From the NCBI RefSeq assembly GCF_020379485.1, contig NC_063452.1, positions 39,930,208 through 39,994,207 of the forward strand: a DNA stretch of 64,000 nt. The letters are read 5' to 3'. This DNA comes from Brassica napus (Eukaryota > Streptophyta > Magnoliopsida > Brassicales > Brassicaceae). Each line of letters begins with the position of its first letter. The stretch's first letter is position 1. Below, in pieces: positions 21,135-31,706 of the stretch. The notes under the pieces are model-generated. The model saw only the letters and a program-made list of their open reading frames with translations, was not told where the DNA came from and made no database searches. A program made the translations under genes and the position numbers.

Positions 21135-22633
21135 CTAGGTTATCCACGCATTGTGCGCATAATGAACATTATATAAAAATTATTTTTATGTATTATATAT
21201 TATTTTACATATTATGAAATAATAAATAAATATTAAATATTAAAAATTCAGTAATTATTACGTATATTATAAAATTGATGTGAACACATAAATAAATTTT
21301 ATTAATCCAAATAAACATTTTTTATTTGATATGGTCTATAATTAAATTTAAACGATATTAACATAGATATATACTATATTTTTTATATTGATATTATTAA
21401 ATAATTTTTTTTTTCATATTGTTTTTTGATCAATTGTATCTTTATATAACAAAAACTTTTTTTTATTGAATTTCAAATTTATTGATAAAAAAGTAGAAAC
21501 CTTTACAAGCTATTTATATATTGATTGTTGTAAAGAATGAAAGAATAAGAGTTGCTAGTTTGGATGGACTTTCAAACCATCTGCTAAGTAGAGCCCGTAG
21601 CTTGTGGTTCCCCTTATACTTAAGCGAGGATATGCGATTTTTGATGATCTTCCCAATAGCCTTACTCGTAGTCTCCACTGGTGCGCACAACCCTCCATGC
21701 CTCCTCGAGTTCCTCTCTTTCCACAATATGTAGATAGAGGTCTGAAAAGCGAGTTTCAGAGGAATAGTGTCGAGTCTACTTCGAGTTGTTTTTAGGATAG
21801 AAGACACATTGTCTTGCCAATCTGGTGTAATCCCTGATTCAAGTAGCCCTGCAGTGATGTTCATCCAAACCGTGAAGGTATATGGACAAGCGAAGTAGAG
21901 ATGATCTTTGCTTTCATCTCTTTCACCGCAGAAGACACAACCCAGCTCTATGCCTCAGCCTCTCATTCGCAATCTTGTGGAAAGTCGATCATATAACAAA
22001 AACTTTGAATCACTCATAACAAAAAAATTCATTGTGTGATGTTTAATAGTTTTTGTAATTTATGATTTTTTTTACAAAAAAATCAATGCAAAGTTTAAAA
22101 TTTAACTATTAAATTGTTAGTATTTGTTCAAAGCTTTTATCAAAAAAATTGTTCAAAAATAATTTCAAAATTAAAATATTTATGTATTTTATATGGTATA
22201 TAGTTAATTTAAACTATATTAATATATACATATATATATAATCTTAATATTAATTAAATGAGTCTCCATAATTATATGATTTTGTAATCATTTGTATGTT
22301 GTCATAACTAAAATTTTAAACCATGGTTCACAAATTTTTAAATGTGAGACTTTTAACAGTTTTAGTAATTTATAGTCGTTTTTCAAAATTCAAAATATAA
22401 TATATACGAAAAAAACTAAATTTATATTATATGGTTAATGTGGTTTTTTAATTTATTTTAATAAGTTCAAATTGAAAAAAAAAAAATAAGAGAGGATACA
22501 CTATTTTAATCATTACTTGTCATATATAATTTAGTTACATTAGGCAATTTCATAATTTTTATTTATGAAAAGAATGAAAACATTAATAATTAATTTATTG
22601 TTAGTTTAATAAAAAACTTATTATATATTTAGA
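21135..22633 (-). mobile_element. Possible non-autonomous Helitron containing LINE debris
   Basis: Forward CTAGG at 21135 is followed by an imperfect hairpin (CACGCATTGTGCGCAT), the mirror image of a Helitron 3' end on the minus strand. Forward TATATATTTAGA ending at 22633 mirrors a TCTAAATATA start. It lies between A and T. The hairpin is weak and the region is AT-rich, so the call is tentative. Confidence 0.35.
21514..21960 (-). pseudogene. LINE (non-LTR retrotransposon) 3' fragment: zinc-binding RT C-terminal part
   Basis: On the minus strand the frames read CVFCGERDESKDHLYFACPY, then VWMNITAGLL and IYILWKERNSRRHGG. This is the zf-RVT and downstream linker typical of plant LINE reverse transcriptase polyproteins. 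No RT core or endonuclease is next to it. It is a short decayed fragment. Confidence 0.7.
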
Positions 22634-22721
22634 TGGATGAATCTATATCTCCACAGATTATAAGAATCAATGTGGTAATGACATATGGTACTTCAAATAC
22701 TGTATGAGTTTCTCTTTTAAT

Positions 22722-23116
22722 CAGTGTTTTTAAAATCGGACCGGAAGATGAACCGAAAATGTTTTGGGTCATGGTTCAATATGGTTCGACCAGGTCAAAC
22801 CTGGTTCAATAATCTAGTTTAATATATTTTTAATATATAAATTTAAAAGTAATGTTAATAAATATGATACATAATTAAAATATAAGTGAATTTAAAACAT
22901 AAAACTTATAAATATAAACTAGTTTTATGTTTATATGGATAGTTTATAGACTTTTGATAGTTTTAATGGTTTTTAGCATTTTAATAACTATGAAATCCAA
23001 TCTGGCTACGTGACCGGTTCATGGTCGAACCAATTATTAGGCCCAACGCAGTTATGTAACCGGTTCATGGTCGAACCCGGTTCAACCATCGGGTCGGTCC
23101 GGTTTTTAAAAAACTG
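22722..23116. mobile_element. hAT-type MITE
   Basis: The 395-bp element begins CAGTGTTTTTAAAATCGG and ends CCGGTTTTTAAAAAACTG, which are inverted complements with few mismatches. An exact 8-bp target duplication CTTTTAAT lies at 22714-22721 and 23117-23124. Interior repeats of GGTTCATGGTCGAACC are visible. TIRs starting CAG with 8-bp duplications are the hAT signature. Confidence 0.85.
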
Positions 23117-23124
23117 CTTTTAAT

Positions 23125-23535
23125 ATACAGGTGGATGGAAACCAAGAAAACTATCTTCAAAGTTGTAGGCTTTGAATGTTACGAACCGCACTACACCGCA
23201 CCGCAATTAACAGTAACAAAAATTTCTACATGTACCATATATCTATATGTTTTTATAAGTGTTAGAACTGCACCTCTCAATCCGTAATTACCATTCGGAG
23301 CCTTAGCTAATTGAAAAAACAAGTTGATATTCAAATTGTGTTAGAAAGAATAGTAATATAGTAGTCGACAAAAAAAAAGAATAGTAATATAGAATTTATT
23401 AGATTTGTATATCTCCATTCTCTTTCCGTATCGTACTACCAGTCTACCAATAAAAAGTAGGTAGTTGAACTTTTGACCAATCCTAGAAATTCAAAAAATC
23501 TTACAAAATCTGAATAATAAAAGAAGATTCAAATT
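23125..23535. other. Intergenic and 3' region of the CBF4-like gene
   Basis: AT-rich sequence with no gene. The part next to 23535 is presumably the 3' UTR of the minus-strand CBF4-like gene. Confidence 0.4.
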
Positions 23536-24198
23536 CTAAAAACTCCAGAGTGACACGTCAGCATCTCCGGCCAAGTCGTTATGATTCCATCCAAGTTCCG
23601 GCGGCGGCAAGAGCATCTCCTCCCCCATATTCTCAAGAAACCTTGGCATCCCCAAAACCGCTTCTTCGGCCATATAAAACACACCGTTCTCTTCCATGGT
23701 CTCCCCACCCGTTTGCCCAACCGTCTCCTCTGCCGGTTTCACTGCCTCAACCATAGTCGTCTCAGTCGTAGCCGTCTTGTTCTGAAACGCCATTGCAGCT
23801 TCAGCCGCAGCTCTCTGAATTTCTTTAGGACAAGTAGACTCAGGAATCCGTAGACGCCAAGCCGAGTCGGCGAAATTAAGACAAGCGGAGCGGCCACGAA
23901 GGGCTAAAGCGGCGACGTCGTGAGCACGAGCGGCCATTTCGACTGTCGGAAAAGTCCCTAACCAAATCCTCGACTTCTTATTAGGCTCCCTAACTTCACA
24001 AACCCATTTCCCTGAGTTTCTCTGACGAACTCCTCTGTAAATCGGATGACGTGTCTCACGAAACTTCTTTCTCCCTGCTCGTTTCTTCGGACAGCTCGAA
24101 GCTAGCTTTGGAGAACACTCACTACTGTCAGAAACAGGAGACCTGTGGTCGGGGATCGAGAGGAAGGAATCTGAAAAAGAAGTGTAAAATGGATCCAT
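23536..24198 (-). CDS. CBF4: CBF4/DREB1D-like AP2 transcription factor, single exon
   Basis: The 220-residue protein carries an AP2/ERF DNA-binding domain at about residues 54-111. It is bracketed by the two CBF hallmarks: [16 protein letters not shown] at 37-52 and DSAWR at 111-115. Family members bind the CRT/DRE element (core CCGAC) and switch on cold- or drought-response genes in the nucleus. The N-terminus and acidic C-terminal part closely follow Arabidopsis CBF4 (recalled as At5g51990), which is drought- and ABA-responsive. The ATG at 24198 gives MDPFYTSF, matching the family start. The stop follows LWSF directly, so the last two residues of the Arabidopsis protein seem absent. It sits between ZFWD and an ERF025-like gene as in Arabidopsis, but separated from both by transposons. 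Confidence 0.93.
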   Translation of the reverse strand: MDPFYTSFSDSFLSIPDHRSPVSDSSECSPKLASSCPKKRAGRKKFRETRHPIYRGVRQRNSGKWVCEVREPNKKSRIWLGTFPTVEMAARAHDVAALALRGRSACLNFADSAWRLRIPESTCPKEIQRAAAEAAMAFQNKTATTETTMVEAVKPAEETVGQTGGETMEENGVFYMAEEAVLGMPRFLENMGEEMLLPPPELGWNHNDLAGDADVSLWSF

Positions 24199-24310
24199 CG
24201 AATGAAACGAAAACAGAGTCTTGATTTTGGATAAGATGTTTAATTTCTCTTTCTTTCTTTTTGGATTTTAAAGTGTTTTTTGTTATAGAGAAAGAGAGGA
24301 AGTTTTGTTG

Positions 24311-24319
24311 TTTTTATAA
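24311..24319 (-). promoter_or_regulatory. TATA-like box of the CBF4-like gene
   Basis: On the minus strand the sequence is TTATAAAAA, about 115 bp before the ATG. Position and sequence fit a core promoter. Confidence 0.6.
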
Positions 24320-24371
24320 GGGGAACACACGGAGTATCTGGTTACGACAGCTGTCCTATGTCTGTTGACTG

Positions 24372-24379
24372 ACACGTGT
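24372..24379. promoter_or_regulatory. ABRE/G-box-like palindrome ACACGTGT
   Basis: This ACGT-core palindrome lies about 55 bp upstream of the TATA-like box. ACGT-core elements bind bZIP factors of the ABF/AREB class in ABA and drought responses. That fits what is known for Arabidopsis CBF4, but binding here is inference. Confidence 0.5.
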
Positions 24380-25009
24380 GCTTTATTACTTAGTCTTGTG
24401 TATATGTATAGTTATTGTGCACTGTGTGATGTAGCTATTTGATGATTCAGATTATCTAATAGTTATGTTCGTGGAAAGGGGGACGATTTGGGGGAAAAAG
24501 ACAAAAGAGGCTTTAGTTAAAACGAAAAGAAAGAAAATGACGTCATGGAACACGGTTTTGACAGTTGGATTGTAACTGCTTCTCTTTGGTTCGGGAGGCG
24601 CGCCACGTTAAGATGGACGGTGCGTTCGCTGTCAAGCCACGGTTTGGGGTTTTGTTTTCTGAGCCTGACCCCACGCGCTTTCTTGTGGGACCCGTATTGT
24701 TTATTTTTGAGACATTATTTTGTTTTATGGAGCTTTTTGGTATCTAGTCAACTAGAATACTACACATACGTGATACGTGTACGGGTCTAGTTGAGTTTCT
24801 TTCGTAGTTTCGTTGTATAGTTCACTTTGTGAACCGTACATCCGGAAATAAAACCGTGGAAGTTGGTTTGGTTTGATTTGGTTAGGGTAAAAAAGCCCTT
24901 TCTTTTTTTTGGTCAACTTTTCGTTTTATTAAAGGAAGCCCAGTGGGCAATTACAAACACACCCATCTATAAAATTTGGTCCAAAACAAAACCCATACAA
25001 ACCAACATA

Positions 25010-25210
25010 TTACAATGAAAGCATGATTGACACGTGGTCGATACGTGGCCGCGTTTCTTCAAACGAGATTGAGGAAGGCGGTGCCGGAATCTTTGCCGGA
25101 AAACCAATAGTCTTCATCTCAAACTTGTGTGAGCCTGTTTGCATGTTCTTCCACCTTCGATCTCCGGTAATCACAAGATCTTCTTTTCCAATTGTTAGAT
25201 TTGATCCCAT
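25010..25210 (-). CDS. Small predicted protein of 66 residues, unknown function
   Basis: I do not recognise this protein. The frame begins MGSNLTIGKEDL and is polar, with FPAKIPAPPSS in the middle. The ATG is in the context TTTTTCCATGG. Upstream on the same strand the sequence looks like a long transcribed leader: a CT/GA microsatellite at about 25718-25760, then T-rich stretches with several GT and AG sites out to about 25800. This is the usual appearance of a plant 5' UTR with introns. No transposon protein resembles it. It could be a genuine small host gene, a 3' exon of a larger one, or a chance frame. A 3'-side run at 24905-24960 may be part of its UTR. Confidence 0.4.
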   Translation of the reverse strand: MGSNLTIGKEDLVITGDRRWKNMQTGSHKFEMKTIGFPAKIPAPPSSISFEETRPRIDHVSIMLSL

Positions 25211-26183
25211 GGAAAAACTTTAAAATAAAAGGATAGAAACTTGTTAGAACACTAACCCTTATGGCAGCTCCGACTCATCTAGCCTCTTTCCTGAACCTCT
25301 GAAGCATGATCCAAATCTTATTTCCTGATCATCGTGGAGACTACACCTGAAAAGAGCGTAGCTTGATATCACTTCAGATTCAAGAGCCAAGCTTGTCTAA
25401 CAAAGAGAAAATCAAATCTCCTAATCAACCGCCATAATCATTCAACGCAGAAGGAGAAGAACTCAACTTGACTTTATTTAACTTCAAAACTGGTTAAGAA
25501 AACATAAGAAATGAAAAACATGAAGATCAACCCAACCGGTTTTGAAAATACACAACAAAAGTCGCCCAAAGCGAAACTGATTCCTCAACAGGAAAATAGA
25601 AATCGCCAAGCGAAACAAAAGATTCAATCTTTCGATTGAAATTTATCTTACAACAAAAAACAGGGTAAATCTCATCCTCCCTCTGAAAAATATGAATCTG
25701 GTAAGAGGAACAGGAAGAGAGAATTCTCTCTCTCTCTCTAGAAAGGAGAGAGAGAGAGCCCCTTTCATGATTATTAGGGTAAGAAAGCCATTCTATTGTT
25801 TTCTTGCACTCGAAGATTATATTAGGTTTGAACTCGCAGGAAACTATGTTATGTTCGCTTAAATTTGGCCCTTTAATATTTTGAAACTAAAAAAAGAATT
25901 CAAGTAGAATCAATCATTTTTTTATCTTTAGAATTCGATTGTGAGGTTAATCTAAAGTAAATATTTACACTAAATTTTAAGTAGCTTTAATTTTTTTCAA
26001 AGGTTTTTGTATAATTTTTTTACTTATTTTATTACATAAAAACATATAAAACATCAAAAAATAAAAGGTCCACAAAGTCTTTATTGACCTCGAATAAATA
26101 AAGTCCAAACTGAAATGATCTAAAAATGGCTTAAGTTTAAACTCTGAAAACTCTAACAACCAACTTGGTCGCCGTTGAAAAGC
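25211..26183. other. Leader-like region of the small gene, then AT-rich intergenic DNA
   Basis: Bases 25211-25800 appear to be the transcribed leader of the 66-residue frame, including a GA/CT microsatellite near 25718-25760. Bases 25840-26183 are AT-rich with no recognised feature. Antisense frames here have no domain. Confidence 0.35.
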
Positions 26184-28416
26184 ACACATGTCACATCCCC
26201 GATCATAGATAGAATCGTCGGGGATTAGACATGGTGCGAGGAAACGAGCAAGCCGGTCGTATGACCTAAGGGCAAGCGTTCCATGATCTAAAAAGAAGGT
26301 TAAGACCATTAGAAGGGTGAGACTTAGCCAAATGAAGGAGGTATAGTGCACAAGGGAACTGGACGAGGTGTAAGGTAGCTGGACGGTGCGGGCGAGAAGC
26401 TCGACCAGCTGAACGAAGCTTGGTTAAACTCAGACTGAGTTGGATCAGTTCGACTAGCTGGACTACTATCTCACTCAGCTAGGTCAGTTGTGAGTCATCT
26501 CATCTCAGGTGGACGGAGTGTTGGATGGTTGGAAGGTTGGAAGGTTGGGTTAGGTCCGGGCGGTTAGCAGGCCGGTTGGTCGACCCAGGTCGGTTGTGGG
26601 CCGATGGGCACTTGCCATCAGGCCATGGCCTTAGGCAATCGGTCTTGGCCCAAAATTGGTCTGTTTAGGACATTCATTGGCGGAATAGGTGGGAGTCGCA
26701 CAAGCACCTATTCACAAGCCAAACAACACCCATTCGTGGGGCAAGTTGCACCATTTCGCATGGGACATTGGCCGAACCTTCTCTCAATAAATAAAAGCCC
26801 TTGGGGTAGAATATGCGAAGAGATCCTTAAGGAAAAAGTTAAAGAAAGACCGAGAGAGAGAAAGGAAAGAGAGAGAAGGGTTCATCGGCCAAGACAAGGC
26901 CGATTGTGTTGGTGGTTTCATTTCCAGCGAGGAAGATCGTTTGTAAGAAGGATACTGATCCAAGATGGATACAAGAGGCAGGGAGAAAGATGTGGGCGCG
27001 CCTAAACGCACGTCCAAGGTGAGTGGTGTAACTGGCGAACTATCTCCTAGGACCATCAGTCGGTCCGGTTGTGTCCTTGGTCCGATTGGAGTTCGGTTAC
27101 ATCCATCTCTCTTCTAATCTGGCCGCCTCTCTTTCTTCTTATATTTACGATTCAGTTTGATAAAGTTTCAGGCGGTTTCGTGGACCAAGGCTTAGGCCGG
27201 TCTAAGCAAGGCAGTTCTTAGCCTATCGGCCGGACTTTCGATTAGGCCGATTGACCATAGACCTAAAACATGTGGCCATGACAAACCTATGTGTGATCTG
27301 GTCATGTTTAGGGTTTCATATGGATGACTTAGATTGTGTGTAAGTGTGGCTGAATGTTGTTATGATATAATGGTCTAGGATCATGCTTAGAATTGCTTGT
27401 TAGGATATCAGTTATGAATAATGTGTATTTGTATATGATTTCAGGATCTGAGGTTGATCGTGGTAAGGCAATGGAGCCGTGAAGACTCAAGCCGTGATGT
27501 GATGTGATGTGTTATGTGGGGATAGATCGGTTATGTTGTAAACTTATGATAGCTTATTGTACAACTTAAACCTATGTAGTGAATCTCATTTATGATTAAG
27601 AAAGTACCAATTTATCTTAGTATTGTTTACGGGTCTTGATCGATTGTTTATGAACCTCATGTGTTGAAAAATGGCGTAAGAATATTGGACTTAAACTGAA
27701 TTAAATGGCTGATCATGAACTAGGCCTGGCATTTTACTCGGACCCGAAGACCCGAACGGGAATCGACCCGAAAATACAGGTTCGGGTCCGGGTTCGGGTC
27801 CATGCTAAGTACCTATTGGGTCTTCTTTTTTTGGACCCGTGGGTCTCGGTTTGGGTCCGGGTATCCGAAGTACCCGCAAATAATTGTATATACTAGGTAT
27901 ATTTGGGTGATTGGGTATATTTTTGGTATTTCAGATTTTTTTTAAAGTTTCGGGTTTGGATTTTCGGGTATAATTGTAGGTTTCAGGTGAAATTTTAGAT
28001 TTTTAGAAAATATAATTTGGGTATTCGGGTATATTTTGGATTTTCGGGTCTGATTTTTGGGTATTTTTGCGGTTTTTCGGGTATTTTTAGAGTTTTCAGG
28101 TCCAGTTCGGGTATTTCGGGTCATAAATACCCGAACCGACCCGGATCCGAAATATACCCAAAAATTTTGGGTATTTTACGGGTATTGAAATTATAGACCC
28201 GAACCGATCCGGACCCGACAAGACTCGACCCGGAACCGACCCGGAAAATTATAGGTACATATATGAGTCTAAATTGCTAGGATCCAAAGGACCCGGACCC
28301 GACAATACCCGACCCGAACCCGACTCGAAGACCCGGATGCCCAGGCCTATCATGAACTTTCTTAAGGTCACAAATCTAGATTGGTTTAGATACCCGGGGT
28401 TGGGTCTTACAACACA
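26184..28416. mobile_element. Solo LTR of a Gypsy-type retrotransposon, with a nested MITE
   Basis: The LTR runs 26189-28411, from TGTCACATCCCCGATC to GGTTGGGTCTTACA. The exact 5-bp target duplication ACACA lies at 26184-26188 and 28412-28416. There is no second LTR or interior, so it is a solo LTR left by recombination. Without the nested 629-bp MITE and its duplicated 8 bp, the LTR is about 1.59 kb. GA-rich sequence (26840-26880) and TGATG repeats (27496-27510) lie inside. Confidence 0.85.
27721..28349. mobile_element. hAT-type MITE nested in the solo LTR
   Basis: The element starts TAGGCCTGGCA and ends TGCCCAGGCCTA, inverted complements apart from one base gap. The exact 8-bp target duplication TCATGAAC lies at 27713-27720 and 28350-28357. 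The interior is packed with GGGTA/CCCGA-type repeats (for example GGGTATTCGGGTATATTTTGG) and has no transposase. Confidence 0.88.
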
Positions 28417-30623
28417 CCCTTTTAAAACGGAAATCACCAAGGCAAACATGAAATCAAGGAGGGATAAAGCATGAGCAGGACCGGCGCAAGAGCACATCGA
28501 CAAGACTGCAACCTGAGATACACCAGAAGACAAAATATAATGGATTACTATAGAGGGGGAAACTCATTGAGAAGTGAAAATATAGGGTGGTGCTGATCCG
28601 GTTGTCTCCTCATGTTGCCATATTCAGCCGCTGTCAGAGCCCCCTTTCAAAACTCGTTGTCGTCCTCCAAACGGCGAGCTTACCCATCAAACCATGCAGT
28701 TCAAACATCACTAAAACCTCCCCACCGTAACGACTCACCACCTCTGTTATAGTCAACCTACCAGAGTTTCCCATGGCACGTAAAGGTCCAACAACCCGGA
28801 ATGGATCAAGGATCATACGCGAAGGTTTCACTCGGGTCGTTTAAGACATCATGGACCAAGGCTTAACCGGCTAATTGAAGAAGAATCAAGATCAAGACCA
28901 AGATTAAGTCCAACCCGGTTCAATCAAGATTCCAGATCAAAACATCGTTCCATTTTAAGCTGAAGATCAGATCGTCCCAATCTTCTATTTGGCCAACGGG
29001 TAAGACCAATTCAGACTTACAATTTCTGCATCCAAGTTGATCAATCAAACTATCCAGGTTTATCCATTCAAATTGAGGTTCAGTCTACCCAAAAATGGAG
29101 GAGCCATTCAGCCATGCAAGGAAACATTTTGAATTCATTTCCTTATGTTTTCTAACTGAGTTTATTATTTTGGATCTGCGTCTTTATTTTCATTTTAGTT
29201 TATTTTATTTCAATAAAAGTTTTGGACAGATTGTTTTGCCTTTTTAGAATCAATAATTCAGGCTTTTGTTTAGCCTTGCTTTAGAGTCCAGGAGAGTCAA
29301 TGTCGTTTTGCTTCAAGTCTCCTAGAAAAGCAAACTGCGTCGGATATTATATAAACCCCTTATGAGTAGCCATGTATTTTTCACCCTACTTTTGAAATAT
29401 ATGAGCCACTTTTCCCCCAGCAAATTCTAAGTCTTGTGTGAGAAGCAACCTTGAGAGAAAAACCATCGTCTTATCAAGTTTTTGATCCATAGAAACTTGT
29501 GATGACCTCGATCCATCTTCCATCCACCATTCGATCTTGAGAGTTATACACATCCAGTAAAACGGGATCCATCTTCATTCATCATCCATCCATTGATCTT
29601 TGCCAGACCAATACATATCCAGCAAAAAAGATCCCATATCCATCAATCTATCTCTTTTCATTTTAATTATTTATCTTATATTATCCAACCCTCCATCGTC
29701 CATCATTCTATCATAATTATCTTCATTCATCTCATGTTCGACAAAATTTCTAACAACTGGAACCAATTGCTCTCACTTCAGGTACACATGCAACAAATGA
29801 TGTATTTACACCAAATATGTCAATGAATCTTCTATCAGTTTATCAACTAGAATTGATAGGATGCATGTGGACGGGTAAGGATTTTGTAGTCCACTTAATG
29901 TAAGAGAACAAGCAGTTGTCCTCAGCAAAGTGTGTACCATTCGGTTAATGGATGTTTGCGCGTTTATTAGGTTCTAGTAACCGTTTAAAGGTTATTACTC
30001 AGCTCTGCACATTGCTCTGAAACGTCCTATCAAAATCAACTCACTAGGTTGTTAAGACTTGATCAGTCCACTTGACTTGGTTGACTCGGCTCAAGTAAGA
30101 CGAGAATGATTCGCTTATCTTGGTTCATTCAGCCAAGTAAGAGTTAATCAGCGAGAAAACTCGTCAGTGGACTTGCTATACACCCTATACAGTAATACAA
30201 ACATAGCAGAGCATGACAACTATTCCATGTACACAACAAGTTAATGTTGCTTCTAGAATTTGATGCTTTTGTTTCCTAAAACAGACATTTATCTATCTAG
30301 AGGCATCATAAACAATTGACCAGCAAAAACAAAAACACCACACACAACTTAGCAGAATTTTTATACACATAAAGAAACACGCAAGTCTACCAAATATTTT
30401 AATTGTGTAACTATATTAGCCTCATATAAATCATAAGTCTTTAAGGAAAAAGTAGAAAAAATATAACAATCACAGAGCGATTCAGCATGCAACATAATAG
30501 ATCTTAATAACCTATTTTGAATGTCAACAACAACGACCCAAAAAGCAAAAAAAAAAAAACAAAAAAAAAATCTCTTAGGACCTGAAAAAGAAGAGAGAAG
30601 AAGAAAAAGACAGCTTAGATTAA
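28417..30623. other. Intergenic DNA with retrotransposon-like features, no recognised gene
   Basis: Bases 28600-28840 have a minus-strand frame (GNSGRLTITEVV...) that I do not recognise. Bases 29200-29480 look LTR-like: a TTATATAAACC TATA-like box near 29346, then a leader-like stretch. Two imperfect copies of a CCATC-rich segment lie at about 29506-29650. I could not find paired LTRs or a target duplication. A-rich tracts at 30547-30570 are next to the 3' end of the ERF025-like gene. Confidence 0.3.
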
Positions 30624-31337
30624 TCATTTGTAACTCCAGAGACTATCTCCTTCATGATTCTCCGGCGAATCATCCTCCATCGTCGGATTTATCATTCTCG
30701 GTGGGCTCATCAGCATCCCTTCCGCCATCTCCGTCAACAAATTCGGCATATCCAACATGGCTTCCTCGTCCATAAACTCCAACGAAGAAAGCATTGCTTT
30801 TTCCTCCTCCTCCCTTCCGGGTTGACCCGGTTCCATTACCTTCTCGACTCCACCCGGGTCCGGTTGCTTCATCTCGGCGGCTCTCGCGGCGGCAGCTCTT
30901 ATATCCGCAGCAGAGTTCGAAGCAGGAGCCACATACGTCAAAGCCAAACCAGGAAAATTCAAAACGGCGTCGGGGCCTTTCAGAGCCAGCGCCGCAACGT
31001 CGTAAGCGGCGGCAGCCATCTCCGGTACCGGATAAGTCCCGAGCCAAATTCGCGTCGTTTTACGCGGCTCTCGAATCTCCGACACCCATTTTCCGTTCCG
31101 TAGCCGAATCCCCCTGAAAAAAGAGTGCCGGCCGGATAATCCGGTCGTCGTTCTCTTCGTGGAAGATCCACCGGCGGAGTGAGAAGGTCTTGGTGTCGGA
31201 GATGGGGAAGAAGATGAGCCTGGAGAAGATTGAGGAGACGGATGATCAGAAGTTTTGGAAGGCAATGCGACTGAAGCTAGAGGAAACGTCGTCGTTTGTT
31301 TATTCCCGGTGGTCGGAGAATCGCTAGTGTTCGACAT
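30624..31337 (-). CDS. ERF025: DREB-type AP2/ERF transcription factor similar to ERF025, single exon
   Basis: The 237-residue protein has one AP2/ERF domain at about residues 74-130 ([19 protein letters not shown] through DAVLNFP). Before it lies a Ser/Pro-rich N-terminal third, and after it an acidic region ending LWSYK. These features place it in DREB subgroup A-4; such proteins bind DRE/GCC-like promoter elements in the nucleus. I recall the Arabidopsis match as At5g52020. The start was set at the ATG at 31337 ([11 protein letters not shown]). The frame is open upstream for four more codons but has no ATG. The gene is intact and has the same orientation as the CBF4-like gene 6.4 kb away. 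Confidence 0.9.
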   Translation of the reverse strand: MSNTSDSPTTGNKQTTTFPLASVALPSKTSDHPSPQSSPGSSSSPSPTPRPSHSAGGSSTKRTTTGLSGRHSFFRGIRLRNGKWVSEIREPRKTTRIWLGTYPVPEMAAAAYDVAALALKGPDAVLNFPGLALTYVAPASNSAADIRAAAARAAEMKQPDPGGVEKVMEPGQPGREEEEKAMLSSLEFMDEEAMLDMPNLLTEMAEGMLMSPPRMINPTMEDDSPENHEGDSLWSYK

Positions 31338-31706
31338 ATTTAGAAACACAAAGAAGCTTAAACTTCTGTCTGATAATTAAACTTACTAAAGTGTCTGTGT
31401 TCAGCTTTTTTGGATCAATATGTGTTTATATATTTATATATATGTGTGCTCTTGGAGGAGAGAGAGAAAACCCGTGGGGAATTCGTGAGATCATCCGTTT
31501 TATATGTTAGCTGTATTTAGTATAAATTTAAAACCCTTTTATACTCATTGCTTAAAATGTCAACCAAGATTTGCCAATTAAAAGTAGATATGTGAACCCC
31601 ATGTAGAACAGCCACTCACGATGACCAAATCGCTAATTTAACACTTCTTGATTCGATACTTATACTACTTTAGAGGTAATTTATTGCTGTACCAAATAAA
31701 ATAAAC
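31338..31706. promoter_or_regulatory. Upstream region of the ERF025-like gene
   Basis: A run of TATA-like sequence, minus-strand TATATATAAATATATAAA, spans about 31426-31444, roughly 90-105 bp before the ATG. A GA-rich tract lies at 31457-31470. Further upstream is AT-rich DNA with no other feature. Confidence 0.45.

Larger units (their letters stand above)
24199..25009. other. CBF4-like promoter and adjacent intergenic sequence
   Basis: The minus-strand promoter of the CBF4-like gene occupies roughly 24199-24560, with TATA and ABRE-like elements listed separately. The rest holds no recognised gene. Bases 24900-25009 contain the 3' region of the small minus-strand gene. Confidence 0.45.

Noticed and set aside
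30521..31117. Plus-strand frames opposite the ERF025-like gene
   Set aside because: They are antisense to a clear AP2 coding exon.
31338..31349. Four extra N-terminal codons for the ERF025-like gene
   Set aside because: The upstream codon is GTG; the first ATG is at 31337, which matches the family start.
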